Notes: a model not told the origin generated them from the sequence alone. A DNA stretch of 42,080 nucleotides from Candidatus Heimdallarchaeota archaeon (GCA_021399345.1 JAAFKI010000150.1:1-42080); one strand, 5' to 3'. Shown: positions 25,859-33,754, counted from the first letter of the stretch. Numbers and translations are program-made.

Positions 25859-26368
25859 ATGTTGGAAGCTTTTCTTAAAAACGCAATTCTTAGACATCTG
25901 AAAGAGACAGAACTATATTTGAAGACTCTTCAGGAATTCAGTGTAGAATCCTTTGAAGATTTAGTGGATAAAAATGAAATAAAACCAGATAGTATACTAT
26001 TCAAAATCCCTGCAAAAGGCATCAGACCTTTAGGGGAAGTAATTTTACACATCATTCGTTCTTTAGAATATTATATGCGAGGGATAATGGATGATCATTG
26101 GGAAGCACTTCCATACAACCTTGTGGAATTGAATACAATTCCTGAAATTGTTAATCTTTACCAAAGCATAACAAAAAAGTTTAATGTATTTTTAGAAAAA
26201 CTTTCCGCGGATAAACTCAAAAAGGTTATAACCAATTTTAGTCGACCCGCATCTAAAGCAGAATTACTGCTGGAAATGATTGAGCATAGCATACATCATA
26301 GAGGACAAATCAGTGTGTATTTTAGATTGTTAAACATAGATCCCCCAATTATAAAATACATAATTTGA
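25859..26368 (+). CDS. DinB-like four-helix-bundle protein
   Basis: A 169-residue protein with the DinB/YfiT pattern: a histidine in the second helix (GEVILHIIRSLEYY, His64) and HxxxH in the last helix (EMIEHSIHHRGQI, His143 and His147). These three histidines normally bind a metal. Family members include thiol-dependent S-transferases and damage-induced proteins; the substrate is unknown. The ATG has GAGG eight bases upstream. Its length is typical. Confidence 0.82.
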   Translation: MLEAFLKNAILRHLKETELYLKTLQEFSVESFEDLVDKNEIKPDSILFKIPAKGIRPLGEVILHIIRSLEYYMRGIMDDHWEALPYNLVELNTIPEIVNLYQSITKKFNVFLEKLSADKLKKVITNFSRPASKAELLLEMIEHSIHHRGQISVYFRLLNIDPPIIKYII

Positions 26369-26378
26369 ATCTAATTCA

Positions 26379-26585
26379 TCATTTATGTATCATTAAGAAT
26401 TTCAATACTATACTATTAAATAAATCAGATTTTGTTTCATAGACATAATGATCAGCTTTTGGAATAATTGCAAGCTCAGCATTTGGAAATATTCCTCCAT
26501 GAAGGAGGATTAAAGGATGACCATTTCCCTTTTCTATATAGAACATATTTATGCCATTAACTTCAATATAGTTACCATCATAAAT
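26379..26585 (-). pseudogene. alpha/beta-hydrolase pseudogene with internal deletion
   Basis: On the minus strand, a frame with no ATG reads GNYIEVNGINMFYIEKGNG followed by HPLILLHGG, a typical alpha/beta-hydrolase N-terminus up to the oxyanion-hole HGG. It then jumps directly to IFPNAELAIIPKADHYVYE, the C-terminal segment that carries the catalytic histidine in this family, and ends with a normal C-terminus and TGA. The middle ~170 residues, including the nucleophile elbow and catalytic acid, are missing. An ATG lies just upstream but one base out of frame. About 67 codons remain. It lies between the DinB-like gene and RuBisCO. Confidence 0.8.
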
Positions 26586-26658
26586 TCAATTATGGTTTTT
26601 TATGCTATTGAAGATTATTAGAAAAAAGAAAAAAGAAAAAAAAGAAACTAGAAAAATC

Positions 26659-27915
26659 TTAATTGGGCCATTTCTCAAGAGATCTAGCAAGCTCTACATG
26701 TTCTTTAGCGTATTCTTCTAAAGAAATACCCTTTAGTGTAGCATCTAGTGCTTGTTTCATTGCCATTGCGCCTTTTACTGTACCGTCAGGATGTCCGTGA
26801 ATACCTCCTCCAGCTTGAATTATGAGGTTATTACCACCATGTTTTACCAAATTAGGTATTTTAGCTGGATAAAGACCACCGGATGCAACAGGAAAAGTTT
26901 GTTTAAATTCATACATGGGATTAAGCATAGCATCTTTAATTTGAAGCTCAAGATCTAACTCTGTATCCATTTTACCTTGGCCATAAGATCCTATGTGCAA
27001 TTGGTCACCACCAACCATACGTACTATCTTAGACACAGGTAACATGGATATACCATGTAATTGATTACGAGTGAAAGCTGCATGCATAGTTCTATGAACA
27101 TGAATAGGTAACTTCACACTTGGATCAGCTGCCATTTGAGCTAATTCTTGAAATCCTGTAAGAATAACATCTATCATCAAACATTTAGCTCCATTGTCGA
27201 TAGCTTCCTCTATCCTTCTCCACATGACATCATGTTTTGCAGTTACATTCACTGCATGGATTACAGTTCTTCCTGTTTCTTCTTTCACTTGATCCATCTT
27301 TTCTAATACAGCAACGGTTCTATCTGCTATGGGACAGAAAGGTTGGTTACTTAGATTTTCATCATCTTTGATAAAATCTACACCACCAATAGCAGCTTCA
27401 AAAGCTACTTGGGCCCATTCTTTTGCAGTTAATCCCATTTTTGGTTTAACTATTGTTCCTAAATGAGGACGATTTGGAAATTCACCTTTGTCAGTACCTA
27501 AGATTTTACGTACTCCTTGTACTCCAAATTTTGGTCCTGGAAAATTTTCTGCAACACTTCTGGGAAATTCTACATCAACCCATCGTATATTGCGAAGTGC
27601 TCCTAAACCAAATAGGTTACCAGCTAACATGGACAAAATGCTTGTAATTCCTGCTTCTGTATCAAAGGTTTCTGTTTTAAATCCAATTAATACTTCTCCG
27701 CTCTGATATCCTTCGTGATCACCAATAACCTTGGTATCCAGAATCTCAGCTCTTAATCTAGGAATAATGTCTATCTCTGTGTTTTCAATTGTAGTAAGTT
27801 TGGTCCATGTACCAACGCTTTCTTCATCACATATTTCTTCTGCAGCCACTTGGACTGACTTAACATGCTCGACATAATAGCGAGCAACTAGTAATTCTTT
27901 ATATTTATCTTTCAT
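26659..27915 (-). CDS. rbcL: ribulose-1,5-bisphosphate carboxylase, form III-type large subunit
   Basis: RuBisCO of 418 aa. Conserved functional residues are visible: EESVGTWT and GNLFG in the N-terminal domain; VKPKMGL with the catalytic lysine (about 157); DFIKDDEN with the carbamylated lysine and metal ligands (183-186); HVHRTMHAAF (His274, Arg275); the loop-6 lysine in GQGKMD (315); SGG and AGGGIHGHPDG phosphate-binding loops. The motifs look catalytic rather than RuBisCO-like form IV. The frame opens at a TTG (27927), but GGTGA lies five bases before ATG 27915, fixing the start. It follows the R1,5P isomerase gene by 29 bp, pointing to the AMP/nucleoside salvage pathway to 3-phosphoglycerate, not a Calvin cycle. 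Confidence 0.93.
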   Translation of the reverse strand: MKDKYKELLVARYYVEHVKSVQVAAEEICDEESVGTWTKLTTIENTEIDIIPRLRAEILDTKVIGDHEGYQSGEVLIGFKTETFDTEAGITSILSMLAGNLFGLGALRNIRWVDVEFPRSVAENFPGPKFGVQGVRKILGTDKGEFPNRPHLGTIVKPKMGLTAKEWAQVAFEAAIGGVDFIKDDENLSNQPFCPIADRTVAVLEKMDQVKEETGRTVIHAVNVTAKHDVMWRRIEEAIDNGAKCLMIDVILTGFQELAQMAADPSVKLPIHVHRTMHAAFTRNQLHGISMLPVSKIVRMVGGDQLHIGSYGQGKMDTELDLELQIKDAMLNPMYEFKQTFPVASGGLYPAKIPNLVKHGGNNLIIQAGGGIHGHPDGTVKGAMAMKQALDATLKGISLEEYAKEHVELARSLEKWPN

Positions 27916-27944
27916 ATTTGTCACCAAAATTAATCATAAATGTT

Positions 27945-28880
27945 CTATGTATCCTCACTGATTATCATAAAAGGATACTTCTCTTTAATTATAATATAAA
28001 CTATTGAAGGTGAAAAAACACCTGATTCTGTTATTATACCATCGATCAAATCGGAGGAAACAGTTTCGAACGCAGGGTTTAGAAAATTCAATCCTTCTGG
28101 AGGATTTTCCCAAATTTCTGTTCCTGCTCTCATTTCTATTTCCGATAGTTTGCCAATACTAGTTTCTGGATCATATTTTAAGAGATTAATCGCTGTATAA
28201 AATGGTATATCCATTTCTTTAGCAGCAAGAGCTAATAAACGTGTTCCAATTTTATTAATGACTGTACCTTGACTTGTAATTGCATCTGCTCCAGTAATTA
28301 TGATGTCAACATCATGCCTATTCAAAACCCATCTCATTGCACTATCAACAACTTGAGTAGTTGTAATTCCTGCTTCAACTAATTCTTTGGCGGTAATTCG
28401 TCCTTGATATAGAGGGCGAGTTTCAGTACAGAAAACTCGTATGTCTTTGCCTTGATTATGTGCTTCTAGAATGACTCCAGTAGATAAAGAAGAATGACAA
28501 TGGGTCATAATAGTGCTTCCTGGTTTAATTCTGTGAGCACCATAGGAAATAACCTTCCTTTTCGATTCTTTGAGTAGGTTAACATACTCTTGAGTAAACG
28601 AGTTAGCAATTTCTTTGGCTTCTTGAACAGAATTTGCTTTTTCATGCAGATTATAAACAACATATCTCAAACCGTTTCGAAGAGCGGGTTCAGTAGCTCT
28701 AGCTGTAGCTAAAATATATCTAGCTTTTTCCAATTCCTCAAAGAGATTATCTAATGAGGAAACTTCAAGACGAGTAGCTAATGAAGCAAAGGCTTTTACT
28801 CCCTCAATCGCGATATTTGTAGCTCCTTGAATTCGTAAGGTTCGTATATCCTCAACAATTTGTTGAAATGCTGAATCCAA
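27945..28880 (-). CDS. ribose-1,5-bisphosphate isomerase
   Basis: A 311-residue enzyme of the eIF2B alpha/beta/delta fold, converting ribose 1,5-bisphosphate to ribulose 1,5-bisphosphate, the RuBisCO substrate. The catalytic cysteine lies in MTHCHSS (Cys128) and the catalytic aspartate in ITGADAI (Asp199); the ETRPLYQG loop (153-160) binds phosphate. These match R15P isomerase rather than initiation factor 2B, which lacks this combination. The start is TTG at 28880, supported by AGGTGA six bases upstream. RuBisCO follows immediately. AMP phosphorylase, the first enzyme of the pathway, is not in the window. Confidence 0.92.
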   Translation of the reverse strand: MDSAFQQIVEDIRTLRIQGATNIAIEGVKAFASLATRLEVSSLDNLFEELEKARYILATARATEPALRNGLRYVVYNLHEKANSVQEAKEIANSFTQEYVNLLKESKRKVISYGAHRIKPGSTIMTHCHSSLSTGVILEAHNQGKDIRVFCTETRPLYQGRITAKELVEAGITTTQVVDSAMRWVLNRHDVDIIITGADAITSQGTVINKIGTRLLALAAKEMDIPFYTAINLLKYDPETSIGKLSEIEMRAGTEIWENPPEGLNFLNPAFETVSSDLIDGIITESGVFSPSIVYIIIKEKYPFMIISEDT

Positions 28881-28974
28881 TGTAATTCACCTATTGGTAT
28901 TTTATATATCTTAAAGATAATAACATCAATGTAAAACCCGTTTATAAAGACTTGTGGTTAGAACAACTTTTAAA

Positions 28975-29490
28975 CTAGGTTTTGCGAAATAAGTTTCCTA
29001 GTTCATGAGCCCATTCCTTGACTTTTTCCAAATTTCTAGTGTCATAACCAAAACTTGGCATCTTTTTCGTTGTTTGCATATACCAAATATGAGGAATTTT
29101 TGCTCTTGGCACTCTTCCACCAAAGGCTTTCATTGAAACTGGTTTTACCTGTGGATACTTCTCTAAAACCTCTTCAAGGAAAACTCGATGTGCTTGATTG
29201 TGAAGTTTTTCTTCTCCAGCGAAACCTGCACAAACAAAAACAGCAACATTCTTGTTAGTAAAATCATTTCTCAGAAATTCTTCAGCACTTTTTCCCCACT
29301 TTCCATGGAAAATGCAACTTCCAATAATTATGTTTTCGTAATCAGAAGAATCAGGAGTAATTTTATTTTCTTCTAACTGATATAGATCAACTTGAAATCC
29401 GTAATCCTTCTCAAGAGTATCTGCAATTACAGAAGCAGCTTCTCTTGTTGCCCCATATAGCGTTTGATAAGAAACTAATACCTTACTCAT
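28975..29490 (-). CDS. flavodoxin-domain protein
   Basis: A 171-residue flavodoxin-fold protein with the FMN phosphate-binding loop SYQTLYGATREAA at the N-terminus, the IIIGSCIFHGKWG loop that would contact the isoalloxazine ring, and a helix AEEFLRNDF. It resembles the HemG/menaquinone-dependent flavodoxin-like group, but heme synthesis is not implied by neighbours. It is monocistronic, with the tRNA 3'-half sequence 60 bp upstream. Confidence 0.88.
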   Translation of the reverse strand: MSKVLVSYQTLYGATREAASVIADTLEKDYGFQVDLYQLEENKITPDSSDYENIIIGSCIFHGKWGKSAEEFLRNDFTNKNVAVFVCAGFAGEEKLHNQAHRVFLEEVLEKYPQVKPVSMKAFGGRVPRAKIPHIWYMQTTKKMPSFGYDTRNLEKVKEWAHELGNLFRKT

Positions 29491-29550
29491 AGAACCACTT
29501 AATAGCTAATTTTACGAAAAAGAGTTTTAACCTTTAGTATTGAACAAAAA

Positions 29551-29595
29551 TGGTGGGGCACGGCGGATTCGAACCACCGACCATCTGGTATCCCA
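29551..29595 (-). tRNA. isolated 3' half of a CAU-type tRNA
   Basis: Read on the minus strand this is: the intron-like tggg, a 3-base bulge ata, anticodon-stem 3' strand ccaga, variable tggtc, T arm ggtgg-ttcgaat-ccgcc, acceptor gtgcccc, A, CCA. It matches the 3' half of the tRNA at 32705-32837 at 43 of 46 positions. No matching 5' half (acceptor ggggcac, D arm) is found upstream or downstream on this strand. The weaker similarity extends through the intron to about 29609. It may be an attachment-site copy left by integration, or the 3' gene of a split tRNA; a TATA-like element lies about 70 bp upstream. Confidence 0.85.
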
Positions 29596-29609
29596 CGAAA
29601 ATGGTTCTT
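29551..29609 (-). repeat. direct repeat, left copy (tRNA 3' half and intron)
   Basis: The left member of a direct repeat whose right member is 32705-32762, inside the intact tRNA. The strong block is 46 bp with three substitutions; a looser block sharing ggttct continues to 29609. Both copies have the same orientation, as attachment sites flanking an integrated element do. Confidence 0.8.
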
Positions 29610-29655
29610 CTTCTCAAGGCATCTCCTCTGTAATTAATTTCAGGCATTTTATTCG

Positions 29656-29669
29656 CGTTTATATATCAT
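29656..29669. promoter_or_regulatory. near-symmetric TATA element between the tRNA half and the 985-aa gene
   Basis: The sequence gcgtttatatatca reads as a TATA box on both strands. On the plus strand it predicts transcription near 29688 for the gene at 29740. On the minus strand it predicts a start near 29636, giving the tRNA 3' half a leader of about 45 bases. No other TATA-like element is closer to either. Confidence 0.4.
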
Positions 29670-29739
29670 TTTAATCATTTAATGTTAAATGAATCTGAAA
29701 CTTTTCATTTTTACAACTTAGAGGAAATCAAGTTTCTTC

Positions 29740-32697
29740 GTGGTGATTGAAATTAATCTCAAGGCAAATACACAGAATCCTGTAGATAAACATACCAGAA
29801 TAAAAGAAATCGAAGAAATGAAAAGAGAAGTACAAGAAGTTCTCCAATTTATCAAAAAGACAAAAAGAACGATAGAAAAACTTCAAAAACATAATAAAGT
29901 CAGATTGTTTGAAGGGACAGAGGAGCACTCTGGTCTTGAAACTGTTAACTCAAATGAAATACAAATTATCAGTGTGGAATTTGATAATAACATCTCTTGG
30001 GGTACCCTAGAAAACTTAACAGAAAGTAAATACAACACTTTATCAGATAATGACAAATCCTTTGTAAAGCTTGTGAAATCATTATTCTTTCCTAAAGTGG
30101 TGTCGATTAAAGATCTTCTCAGTGATAAAAGTAGCTTAATGGGTTGGAAAGAACATATCAGAAACCTGAGATCAATAATTGAAACTAAAAAAGGGATTCC
30201 TTTTGGAGAGTATTTGTTCAAAGAAAATCTAAAATTCTCTAAGAAAATCTATGATTCTTATGCAAAAAATAGCCTTTTTGATAAGGATTTTGATGAAGAT
30301 TATAAAAGTAAAACTACACGAGGATTTTTCAAAAAACACGGTTCAGAGATAACTGAAAATATTAGGAAAAGGTATAATTTAACTTTTGAAGAGGCTAGAG
30401 TCTTTACTATTTATCTAGCATGTATGTCTGATTTTGATAAGGTGGTGTTAGGTTTTGATTATAAAACTATGCATGAATTCTTTCAAAATGTTTGGATAAA
30501 AATAAATCATGATCAAGATGAGTTTAGAGGAAAACAACAAATTACAAGTGATTATCAAAAAGTAATTGTTCATTCAGACTTTTCTAGGTTCAAATCCAGT
30601 GTATCTTTAGGTTTCGATTCTTATTTTACTTTACTTAACCACAATAAATTCGAATTATGGTTTTCTGAACAAAAGTGTGGTACAGGTTATTCAATATGTA
30701 AAACTTTCAGAAATATGGGTGGTCAGTTACATAAATCAGTATTTAGTCTAGCTCAAAAACGTACAGGCAATAAGTTTCAAGATCTTCTTCAGAGATTAGG
30801 TTTTACCATTCATCAAAGTATTGATTTTTCTAATTCTTTGTTTAAGCGCTATACCTATTATTATGATGCAAAGGGTAACAATTTCCTGCAAAAAATGAAA
30901 TCAACGAAATATAAGCATGACTTAATATTTGGTTTGGAAAGAAATGGGATTCCTAATGCAAAACATTTAGCACATAAATTAATCAAATCTGCAAAAGATA
31001 ACCATCGTTTGATAGCTTTGATGCAAAATGGTTACACACTAAATGACGACGCGAAAGTGGTCAATCATCTAGATATCACAAATAGAAAAAAGCAACCAAT
31101 TCGTATTATGGGTGAAATATTTTCTTTTAAACCTTTAAAAAATGAAAAAGATGACCATATTATCTCGATTGAAGGTTATTCAGAGAAATTAATTAAGAAG
31201 CTACAGAGAACTCATTCGGTTTTTGATTCGGAATTATACTATCAGTTAAATTCAATTTTCAAGTCTATCTCAATAAGTAGAAATTTTACAATTACAGAGC
31301 TATTATCAACTAACGACTATAGTGAAAATTTGCTTTCAGCTTACAATAAATTACTATTTGAAATTTTTCAATATTTTGTAAATAGTGATAATTTTATTTC
31401 ATTTGAGATACTCAAAGAAGGTAAAACGTTTGTTTGTAGTGAAATTGCTACAGAAGATATTGCAAATGTTAAACTGTGGTTTGAGAAAAACCAAAAGATG
31501 TACTCAGCAATTCCTTATACTATGAATTATATTTGGAAACTGCCTTTTTATGGCAAACTCAAGGAAATAAGTCGAAACAATCCTACAAAATTAAGTAAAT
31601 ACAAGGAACTAGCGTTCAAAAAACTGTTTTCTTATAATGATAAAGAAGTATTAGATTTCCTCAAAGAAATTACTTCTAAAGATTTTTCGGAAAAAGATTT
31701 CAAACAAAAATCAAAGGCAAATCCTGACTACTCTCTTATATTTAATATTCTGTATCTGCTAAAAGGGAATACTAGGTTAAAGCTTCGTAAGAACTTATTT
31801 GAACAGGGGGATACAATTCGGTCTTTGATATTTGTAGATGAGAAAGGTAATCCAATACGAGTATTTGAAAATGACAATGATCTCAAAGAAAGGGAAAATC
31901 CCATCTTGAATTTTAAGATGGATTTCAATGAAATTTTCAGTATAAACAGACTGTTGGATAGAAATATTCTTTCTACTTTCCCTATAGCAATAAAGTCAGG
32001 AAAATCAGTAACAAGAAATTCTGAATTAAAATTTAGATTCTGTAGAGTTGACGGAAAGAGAGCGGGAGAAAAAGGGAAAAAAGCAAGAGAGTTGTATATA
32101 GAAAGAGTACGAGAGAAGTTAGGACATATTGATGAAATAAATGACCTGATTGATATTCTTTATTCAAAACCAGCTATCTCATTCAATCTATTAAGAGGTG
32201 AAAACAGAGAAAGCATGATGAAGTTATTCATATATTTGTTCTTTGAATATTATGAAGTTTGGGAAGAATTTAGTATCTCTATAAGGAATTATTTGAAGAA
32301 AAATCTTAGATTTAAGGAAGTAAATATGGTTTCAAGCAAAAATTTTGTTAATTCAGGTTGGAATATAACATTGAAATCAGTAAAAGAAGATACAGATAAA
32401 AAGTGGGTACTTCATTATTTAGTAAGAAACAATAACTCTAAGGTTATTGAAAGAAAGATTAAGATTTTTCCAGCATTTGTTAATATTATAAATAAAAACA
32501 CCAACAAAGAACATCTTGCAGATATGAACGAAGTTACTCTATTTTGCAACTTCAATCCACTATTTGTAAGTGTTTTGTCCACTTTAGAGAACGAAATTAT
32601 GCCTTTAATTTCAGTGGCGGATAAGAAGGAAATAGATTCAAGAATAAATCCTGTTAGTAAAAATATAACAGAATGGATGGAAAAGGTTTTTGTTTAG
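29740..32697 (+). CDS. unrecognised 985-aa protein between tRNA repeats
   Basis: I recognise no domain. Residues ~20-55 form a charged, probable coiled coil (RIKEIEEMKREVQEVL, then KKTKRTIEKLQKH). The rest is lysine-, asparagine- and phenylalanine-rich with mixed helix and strand and no transmembrane segment. A patch at about 270-300 reads VIVHSDFSRFKSSVSLGFDS. A basic stretch RVDGKRAGEKGKKARELY lies at about 770-790 and could contact nucleic acid. I could not find tyrosine- or serine-recombinase, DDE, HUH, RuvC or reverse-transcriptase motifs. The start is GTG at 29740 (a second GTG follows); GAGG lies about 16 bases upstream, so the start is uncertain. The uninterrupted frame argues for an active gene. 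Confidence 0.8.
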   Translation: MVIEINLKANTQNPVDKHTRIKEIEEMKREVQEVLQFIKKTKRTIEKLQKHNKVRLFEGTEEHSGLETVNSNEIQIISVEFDNNISWGTLENLTESKYNTLSDNDKSFVKLVKSLFFPKVVSIKDLLSDKSSLMGWKEHIRNLRSIIETKKGIPFGEYLFKENLKFSKKIYDSYAKNSLFDKDFDEDYKSKTTRGFFKKHGSEITENIRKRYNLTFEEARVFTIYLACMSDFDKVVLGFDYKTMHEFFQNVWIKINHDQDEFRGKQQITSDYQKVIVHSDFSRFKSSVSLGFDSYFTLLNHNKFELWFSEQKCGTGYSICKTFRNMGGQLHKSVFSLAQKRTGNKFQDLLQRLGFTIHQSIDFSNSLFKRYTYYYDAKGNNFLQKMKSTKYKHDLIFGLERNGIPNAKHLAHKLIKSAKDNHRLIALMQNGYTLNDDAKVVNHLDITNRKKQPIRIMGEIFSFKPLKNEKDDHIISIEGYSEKLIKKLQRTHSVFDSELYYQLNSIFKSISISRNFTITELLSTNDYSENLLSAYNKLLFEIFQYFVNSDNFISFEILKEGKTFVCSEIATEDIANVKLWFEKNQKMYSAIPYTMNYIWKLPFYGKLKEISRNNPTKLSKYKELAFKKLFSYNDKEVLDFLKEITSKDFSEKDFKQKSKANPDYSLIFNILYLLKGNTRLKLRKNLFEQGDTIRSLIFVDEKGNPIRVFENDNDLKERENPILNFKMDFNEIFSINRLLDRNILSTFPIAIKSGKSVTRNSELKFRFCRVDGKRAGEKGKKARELYIERVREKLGHIDEINDLIDILYSKPAISFNLLRGENRESMMKLFIYLFFEYYEVWEEFSISIRNYLKKNLRFKEVNMVSSKNFVNSGWNITLKSVKEDTDKKWVLHYLVRNNNSKVIERKIKIFPAFVNIINKNTNKEHLADMNEVTLFCNFNPLFVSVLSTLENEIMPLISVADKKEIDSRINPVSKNITEWMEKVFV

Positions 32698-32704
32698 AAA
32701 AATT

Positions 32705-32762
32705 TGGTGGGGCACGGCGGATTTGAACCACCGACCAACTGGTTTCCCACCAGAAAGGTTCT
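32705..32762 (-). repeat. direct repeat, right copy (inside the tRNA)
   Basis: The counterpart of the repeat at 29551-29609. It covers CCA, acceptor, T arm, variable region, anticodon-stem 3' strand and most of the anticodon intron. Similarity stops at the anticodon, a common crossover point for tRNA-specific integrases. Confidence 0.8.
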
Positions 32763-32766
32763 AAGC
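32744..32766 (-). other. tRNA intron at position 37/38 (23 nt)
   Basis: On the minus strand the intron starts gcttag and ends tgggaa. Anticodon-loop ctca pairs with intron tggg as the central helix, flanked by 3-base bulges tag and aaa. Cutting between the second and third base of each bulge leaves exactly the loop ctcataa. The intron interior can fold as agaa/ttct. Confidence 0.85.
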
Positions 32767-32780
32767 TATGAGCCAGTCGC

Positions 32781-32812
32781 CAGTTCGTCAAATGGCACAC
32801 AGCCATTTGACT
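32781..32812 (-). other. second tRNA intron, in the D-stem 3' strand (32 nt)
   Basis: On the minus strand the intron contains a perfect 10-bp stem gtcaaatggc/gccatttgac with loop tgtgt. It is flanked by bulges gaa and tgg and a central helix gtta/gaac with three Watson-Crick pairs and one A-G. Cuts between bases two and three of each bulge restore the D stem gctc/gagc. The position, inside the D-stem 3' strand, is non-canonical. Confidence 0.82.
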
Positions 32813-32905
32813 TCTAACCGAGCTGAGCTAGTGCCCCTTTTCTACTTATATTCTCTCGTTCTCTTTTTTTTAAGTTTTCTCTTCTCTTCTAAAAGTTTTG
32901 TTACT

Positions 32906-33754
32906 TTAGAAATTATTTTTTGATTTCTTTTTTTTAAGCAAGAATGAAGCAATTGTGATTAAACCAAGAATTAGATAATAACCAATATAAGCAATCATTT
33001 CTAACCATGTTGGTTTATCTTGATAACCAAATAGAGCTCTAAGAAATTTTCCCAGTTCATTTGTCTTATCGTTGAGAATTCCACTCATATCCCAAACATG
33101 GTTTTGTAACCAATGCGTTTCAGATCCAAACCAACCAATTTCTTGAAATTCATGAATTCCTTGAGAAAACATACCTGCTGCAACAATAATTAAGACAATA
33201 CTTGTAATTAAAAAAAACGTCCGTAAGTTAATCTTTTTACCAGAATAGAAAATAAGAAAAGCAATTACTAAAGCAACAACTATTCCTAATATTCCTGACC
33301 AGAGAACAATCCAAGGATTATCTTCAGTAGCCCCAATACCAGCAAGAAAAAGAACCGTTTCTACCCCTTCTCTTAGAACAGAGATAAGTGCAAGTGTCAG
33401 TAAACCATATTTTTGCTGTTGTTTTATTGAAATGTCTACCTTTTCTTCAAGTTTCTTCTGAACATCTTTTCCTGTTTTTAGCATCCATATTATCATCCAT
33501 GTCAGCAACAATGAAGCTATTATCATTGCAAAACCTTCAAAGATTTCCTCATAACTTTCAAACCCACCTAAAGCAAATTGAAAGATAACAGCTGTAAGAA
33601 TTGAGAGGACAATACCTGCAATTGTACCTATCCACACTTGTTTCTTTAATTTCCTTTCACCTATTTTTGTAACATAAATAAGTAAAATACCCACTATTAA
33701 TGCGGCTTCTATGGCCTCTCTCAGTGTAATCAGAAAACTTGCTAAACTAAACAA
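32906..33754 (-). CDS. FTR1-family iron permease
   Basis: A 282-residue membrane protein with about seven transmembrane helices. The two iron-binding REXXE motifs are present: REAIE at residues 12-16 and REGVE at 128-132, each in a membrane helix, as in yeast Ftr1 and bacterial EfeU. It probably imports ferric or ferrous iron. A polar loop at about 205-250 contains His/Trp-rich sequence. No EfeO, EfeB or multicopper oxidase partner is adjacent. Confidence 0.92.
   Translation of the reverse strand: MFSLASFLITLREAIEAALIVGILLIYVTKIGERKLKKQVWIGTIAGIVLSILTAVIFQFALGGFESYEEIFEGFAMIIASLLLTWMIIWMLKTGKDVQKKLEEKVDISIKQQQKYGLLTLALISVLREGVETVLFLAGIGATEDNPWIVLWSGILGIVVALVIAFLIFYSGKKINLRTFFLITSIVLIIVAAGMFSQGIHEFQEIGWFGSETHWLQNHVWDMSGILNDKTNELGKFLRALFGYQDKPTWLEMIAYIGYYLILGLITIASFLLKKKKSKNNF

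Larger units (their letters stand above)
29598..32704. mobile_element. candidate one-gene element integrated at a tRNA gene
   Basis: The segment is bounded by the intact tRNA on the right, whose 3' end faces it, and by the displaced tRNA 3' half on the left. It contains just one gene, which fills it almost completely: the stop codon lies 7 bp from the tRNA. This geometry is the classic product of site-specific integration into a tRNA anticodon region. No recognisable integrase is visible, so the element would be non-autonomous or its single protein would be a new type of recombinase. A chance tRNA duplication or a split tRNA are alternatives. Confidence 0.45.
32705..32837 (-). tRNA. tRNA(CAU), Met elongator or Ile2, with two introns
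   Basis: Minus-strand exons join to a 78-base tRNA with CCA: acceptor ggggcac/gtgcccc, D arm gctc-agctcggtta-gagc, anticodon stem actgg/ccagt with loop ctcataa (CAT), variable tggtc, T arm ggtgg-ttcaaat-ccgcc, A, CCA. The D stem and the anticodon loop are each interrupted in the gene. The anticodon stem lacks the three G-C pairs of an initiator, and the first pair is G-C. Elongator Met and the agmatidine-modified Ile2 both use CAU; sequence alone does not decide. Its 3' half is repeated at 29551. Confidence 0.92.

Noticed and set aside
29490..29550. Permuted tRNA, with the 5' half placed after the 3' half
   Set aside because: No ggggcac or D-arm sequence occurs in the bases following the CCA of the 3' half on that strand.
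30541..32690. Recombinase motifs sought in the 985-aa protein (for example KHLAHK, REKLGH)
   Set aside because: Isolated His/Arg residues without the R-HxxR-Y order or spacing of tyrosine recombinases; no serine-recombinase, DDE or HUH pattern either.
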